Positions 61,236 to 64,000 of a stretch of 64,000 nt of DNA are shown piece by piece. Within the stretch, counting starts at the first letter, position 1; each line of letters opens with the position of its first letter. Origin of the DNA: Mycobacterium montefiorense (GTDB taxonomy: Bacteria > Actinomycetota > Actinomycetes > Mycobacteriales > Mycobacteriaceae); contig NZ_BFCH01000011.1 of assembly GCF_003112775.1 (NCBI RefSeq), forward strand, positions 186,083-250,082, in the 5' to 3' direction. The notes under the pieces are model-generated. The model was not told where the DNA came from, did no database searches, and worked only from the letters and a program-made list of their open reading frames with translations. The position numbers were made by a program, and so were the translations under genes.

Positions 61236-61334
61236 GCAGCGCCACCGGAGAAGCCCGCGGTCAGTTCCGCTGGCGTCCAGCCCATTCGGGTCGGCGCGAA
61301 CACGCGGCCGGGACTTTGGTAAGAATGGGGTGCT

Positions 61335-61841
61335 ATGCCGCGCTCATTCGACGTCCTGACCGAATCGCCTGCCAGCGTTGACCAGATTTATTCGGCGTTC
61401 AGCCGCGAGGACTATTGGCTGGCCAGAATCGCCCTTGGGGACGGCGCGACCACCACACTGGATTCACTGAATGTCGACTCCGACGGCAGGGTGACAGTAC
61501 GCGTGACACAGCACGTGGGTCGCCAGCTACTACCCGGGCCGGTTGCTAAATTCGCGCCCGGCGAGTTGAAACTCATTCATGACGAGACATGGACGCCGGC
61601 CGGGGACGGACATGTTCTCGGGCAGGTCAACGTCACGGCTGCACCCCGGGTGGGAGGGGGCCGCGCGGAAGCGAGGCTGGAGCCGACCGGCAACGGCTCG
61701 CAGCTGAGATTCGCCGTCAAAGTGGAGGTCAAAATCCCGTTGGTGGGCCGCAAACTCGAGAAGACCCTCGGAGCGGGCCTGGCCGAGAGCATTCCTGCGG
61801 TGCAGCGCTTCACCACCAGCTGGATCGCCGACCACCCCTGA
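61335..61841 (+). CDS. DUF2505 family protein (START-like fold)
   Basis: 168 residues. MPRSFDVLTESPASVDQIYSAFSREDYW and a late PLVGRKLEKTLGAGLAESIPAVQRFTTSWI are diagnostic of DUF2505 in actinobacteria. The alternating strands between them (TVRVTQHVGRQLLP, LKLIHDETWTP, LRFAVKVEVKIP) suit a helix-grip lipid-binding fold. No membrane segment. Function unknown. ATG 61335 starts the family N-terminus. It stands alone between two lipoprotein genes. Confidence 0.78.
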   Translation: MPRSFDVLTESPASVDQIYSAFSREDYWLARIALGDGATTTLDSLNVDSDGRVTVRVTQHVGRQLLPGPVAKFAPGELKLIHDETWTPAGDGHVLGQVNVTAAPRVGGGRAEARLEPTGNGSQLRFAVKVEVKIPLVGRKLEKTLGAGLAESIPAVQRFTTSWIADHP

Positions 61842-61941
61842 CCGGCCATCCGGGCCTCCCCCTTGCCATGCGAGCGCGTCGAGGTGTTAGCTCTGTATTC
61901 GTCAGCGAGCAACACTGTTCTGCTACTGGGAGGCTTTCACG

Positions 61942-62460
61942 ATGCTTCGCCGGCTATTCGCTCTGGGAGCAATTGCGCTAGGGGTTGCGGGAGTGTCTGC
62001 CTGCGGGTCACAACAGGCATCGCCGCCAAAAGCGTCCAGCTCGAGCTCGGCGAAACCATCCACCAGCAGCGCTTCTCCCAGCCTGCCCTCCAGCACCACC
62101 GTTTCGCCCGCCGCGACAAGCAGCCCACCCGACTGCGTCGGGCTTTCGATCTGCACGCCACCCCCGCCCGACGCTGAGGGCAACCCCGCGTGCTTCTACT
62201 CCGATGGCTGGCAAGCTAATTCGGGTGGCGCCGGGATCGAAATCTGGTATTTCCACGAGCCGCAGAACCTGTCGAAACCCGACAAGGTCACGGCGATAGT
62301 GCGTAAAAAGGACGGCACCAACGAGTCCCAGGACGCCGCGATCGACGCCGGTCAACAAACACACCGCTTCGAATTCCCGACGATCGACAAGGCCTCGGTT
62401 CAAGAGGTCCTGCTCGCTACTAACAGCGGCCGCTGTTTCGTGATCGGGCCCGGCAGCTAG
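61942..62460 (+). CDS. Lipoprotein of unknown function
   Basis: 172 residues. Signal LFALGAIALGVAGVSAC with the acylated Cys at 21, followed by a long Ser/Pro/Thr linker to about residue 65. The domain after it has four Cys (DCVGLSIC, NPACFY, GRCFV) and strand-like segments including GIEIWYFHEP and VQEVLLATN. No family recognised. ATG 61942 has a GGGAGG stretch upstream. An Ig-like or cell-wall surface role is possible only as a guess. Confidence 0.65.
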   Translation: MLRRLFALGAIALGVAGVSACGSQQASPPKASSSSSAKPSTSSASPSLPSSTTVSPAATSSPPDCVGLSICTPPPPDAEGNPACFYSDGWQANSGGAGIEIWYFHEPQNLSKPDKVTAIVRKKDGTNESQDAAIDAGQQTHRFEFPTIDKASVQEVLLATNSGRCFVIGPGS

Positions 62461-62535
62461 CGACGTTTTGGCACGTACCCGCCTCTCCCCCTTGCATTTT
62501 CGCTGCATGGATCTCAGCGCTGTAAGGGGCTAACT

Positions 62536-62589
62536 CCTTCCTGGAAGGGGAAGCCTTTCAGCCGCTGGGTGTTTAGCTGCCGGCCAGCT
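62536..62589. promoter_or_regulatory. Structured spacer between lipoprotein and GNAT genes
   Basis: The 173-base gap (62461-62633) holds CCTTCC-T-GGAAGG (62536-62548), a perfect 6-bp palindrome with one central base, and AGCTG-CCGGC-CAGCT (62575-62589), a perfect 5-bp hairpin. These may be terminator and promoter/operator elements. No conserved riboswitch class is recognised. Confidence 0.35.
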
Positions 62590-62633
62590 AGGTAGGCTAC
62601 GGCGTTAAGGCAGGCGACGGATAGGAACACCAG

Positions 62634-63488
62634 ATGACCCGCATACGCACCATGACGCAGGCGGACACCACCGAGTGCGCTTGCATCTGCTACAAAGCCT
62701 TCAACGCGATCGCCGCTCGGCACAACTTTCCGTCGGATTTCCCCTCGGTACAACATGCCCACGATCTCGTCACTGCATTACAGTCTCACCCCGAATATTT
62801 CAGCGTCGTAGCAGAATCCGACGACGGGCTGATCGGCAGCAACTTTCTCGACGAACGTTCGGCGATCTCGAGCGTGGGCCCGGTCAGCGTCGCTACCGAT
62901 GCACAGGACAGCCGCGCCGGTCGCGCCTTGATGCAGGCCGTGTTAGACCGAAGTGCCCAGCAGCAGGCGATGGGAGTGCGGCTGGTACAGGTCGCCTATA
63001 ACAACCGTTCGATGAGCCTGTACACCAAACTCGGCTTTCAGACGCGTGAGCCGCTTGCCGTAATCCAAGGCACACCATTAGCGATGCAAATCAACGGATT
63101 TGACGTTCGCGCAGCGCACGAAGAGGATCTGGCCGACTGCGACAAATTGTGTTTGCAGGTGCATGGCCACGACCGAAGTGGCGAACTGCGCGACGCGATC
63201 GCACACGGATCGGCCAAGGTTGTCGAACGCGACGGCCGAATAACCGGATACACAACCGATGTCGGCTTCGCGGGCCACTCGGTTGCCGTGAGCAATGAAG
63301 ACATCATCGCCTTGATCGCTAACGCAGACCAGTTCACTTGGAATGGATTTCTCATACCGTTGCGTAATGCCGAACTGATGCGGTGGTGCTTCGACCAAGG
63401 CCTGCGGATCGTCTACATGCTGAACCTGATGGCACTGGGGTACTACCAAGAACCACGCGGTTCCTTCTTGCCATCGATCGGCTATTGA
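62634..63488 (+). CDS. GNAT family acetyltransferase (two-domain)
   Basis: 284 residues. The first half is a standard GNAT fold: TMTQADTTECACICYKAF, VVAESDDGLIGSNFLDERS, and the acetyl-CoA loop region SVATDAQDSRAGRALMQAVLDR, then VRLVQVAYNNRSMSLYTKLGF. The second half (from FDVRAAHEEDLADCDKLC) looks like a degenerate second GNAT copy without a clear CoA loop, as in MshD-like double GNATs. Substrate unknown. ATG 62634. The stop overlaps the convergent TetR gene by seven bases. Confidence 0.78.
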   Translation: MTRIRTMTQADTTECACICYKAFNAIAARHNFPSDFPSVQHAHDLVTALQSHPEYFSVVAESDDGLIGSNFLDERSAISSVGPVSVATDAQDSRAGRALMQAVLDRSAQQQAMGVRLVQVAYNNRSMSLYTKLGFQTREPLAVIQGTPLAMQINGFDVRAAHEEDLADCDKLCLQVHGHDRSGELRDAIAHGSAKVVERDGRITGYTTDVGFAGHSVAVSNEDIIALIANADQFTWNGFLIPLRNAELMRWCFDQGLRIVYMLNLMALGYYQEPRGSFLPSIGY

Positions 63489-64000
63489 CGGCTGGCGAAT
63501 CGCCCGGCAATCGAGTCGAATACCTGCGCCACGAGGTCGACCACGCCTTCGCGCGACATACCCAATTCACCGTCCAGCCAAGCGAGTAAGTAAGCGTCGG
63601 CGGCGGCCACTACACCGACGCCGAGCAGCAGCCGTTCACGGTCGTCGACGCCGTCCGCCGCCGGCAACAGGTCGGCGACAAGCTGGGCCAGCTTGCGAAG
63701 CCCTTCTCGACGCTGGACTTGAACCATTGGCCCGCCCGAGAACACCTCACGAAGCTTGATGCGCGCATGGCCGGGATTGCCCTGAAGCCCGCGGCTGATG
63801 GCGTCGATCATCGCCCGCGCCCCTTCCGAGGCGCCGATGGTGGCGTCGATCGCAACACGGCATTCACTGACCTCCTCGTCGATGAGTTGGTCGTAGGCAG
63901 CCGCCAGTAGCGCGTCCAGGTCGGCGAAGCTCTCGCCGAAATACCGATCGCGCAGTCCGGCTTGGCGAAGTACCGCGCGAATGGAAGTGCCGGCGTAGCC
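63482..64000 (-). CDS. TetR family regulator, C-terminal part (5' end outside the window)
   Basis: 172 residues are visible, reading in from the window edge. The frame opens GYAGTSIRAVLRQAGLRDR with YFGESFADLDALLAAAYDQL, which is the second half of a TetR helix-turn-helix and helix 4. The ligand domain follows (AIDATIGASEGARAMIDAI, KLAQLVADLLPAADGVDDR, LLLGVGVVAAADAYLLAWLDGE). The start codon and first HTH helix lie beyond 64000. It ends at TAG 63482-63484, convergent with the GNAT gene. Confidence 0.8.
   Translation of the reverse strand, partial: GYAGTSIRAVLRQAGLRDRYFGESFADLDALLAAAYDQLIDEEVSECRVAIDATIGASEGARAMIDAISRGLQGNPGHARIKLREVFSGGPMVQVQRREGLRKLAQLVADLLPAADGVDDRERLLLGVGVVAAADAYLLAWLDGELGMSREGVVDLVAQVFDSIAGRFASRQ

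Noticed and set aside
62461..62633. Riboswitch leader before the GNAT gene
   Set aside because: Two small hairpins are present but no known riboswitch core sequence could be identified, and the gene product gives no metabolic hint.
1..64000. tRNA, rRNA, insertion sequences, integrase or attachment site
   Set aside because: No tRNA cloverleaf, rRNA segment, transposase motif or flanking direct repeats were recognised in reading both strands; a dedicated RNA/IS search would be needed to exclude degenerate copies.

Overview
The window reads as chromosomal DNA of a mycobacterium, probably a slow-growing non-tuberculous species. Grounds: high GC; a dense set of cytochrome P450s, F420-type luciferase-like oxidoreductases, TetR regulators, lipoproteins and CoA/sterol-type enzymes; and several proteins I recognise from memory as close to M. 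tuberculosis genes: mgtA (Rv0557), sseB (Rv2291), an Rv2293c-like nucleosidase, an Rv2294-like C-S lyase, an Rv2295-like DUF2652 protein and the Rv2296 haloalkane dehalogenase. No rRNA, tRNA, CRISPR array, transposase or integrase was seen.

Layout. 1-5.2 kb: after the 5' part of an EcsC-like gene lies a visibly less GC-rich, defence-like island. It holds an HNH nuclease and, facing it, a tight operon of an NdpA-type nucleoid-associated protein, a RelA/SpoT-domain protein and a GIY-YIG nuclease, plus a decayed reading frame. 5.2-15.4 kb: VOC protein, P450, frameshifted hydrolase-adenylate cyclase, PhyH dioxygenase, GlcD-type oxidase, membrane GGDEF-EAL protein, F420 oxidoreductase, DsbA-like protein. 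15.4-18.6 kb: a chagasin-like lipoprotein diverges from a MauE-thioredoxin-Cys-rich fusion, followed by a DUF5685 protein with an extraordinary Cys-Asp-Gly tail. 18.6-25.1 kb: Na+/H+ antiporter, AAA ATPase, mgtA, secreted protein, sseB, nucleosidase.

25-41.5 kb is an accessory catabolic block between the Rv2293c-like and Rv2294-like genes: two TetR-P450 operons, SDR and LLM genes, an EthD-like protein, an LpqH-type lipoprotein, hydrolases, an MFS pump, an AveC-like membrane protein, a leaderless amino-acid-type binding protein, and two sets of LLM plus DapB-like oxidoreductases. 41.5-44.6 kb returns to the Rv2294-2296 order. 44.5-49.7 kb is an aromatic ring-cleavage operon (FAD hydroxylase, C-C hydrolase, extradiol dioxygenase, amidohydrolase) diverging from a TetR gene, with two palindromic operators between them. 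49.7-64 kb: TetR, DUF1214, sulfotransferase, membrane protein, diiron-like hydrolase, CysQ, thiolase, a frameshifted zinc alcohol dehydrogenase, VOC, lipoproteins, DUF2505, GNAT and the 3' part of a TetR gene.

Three otherwise well-preserved genes are broken by single-base frame changes (about 7938, 29577 and 59245). These may be real decay or sequencing indels. The most novel-looking units are the NdpA/RelA-SpoT/GIY-YIG operon and the pair of adjacent Cys-rich proteins at 16-18.6 kb. All family assignments come from motif recognition; no database search was run.
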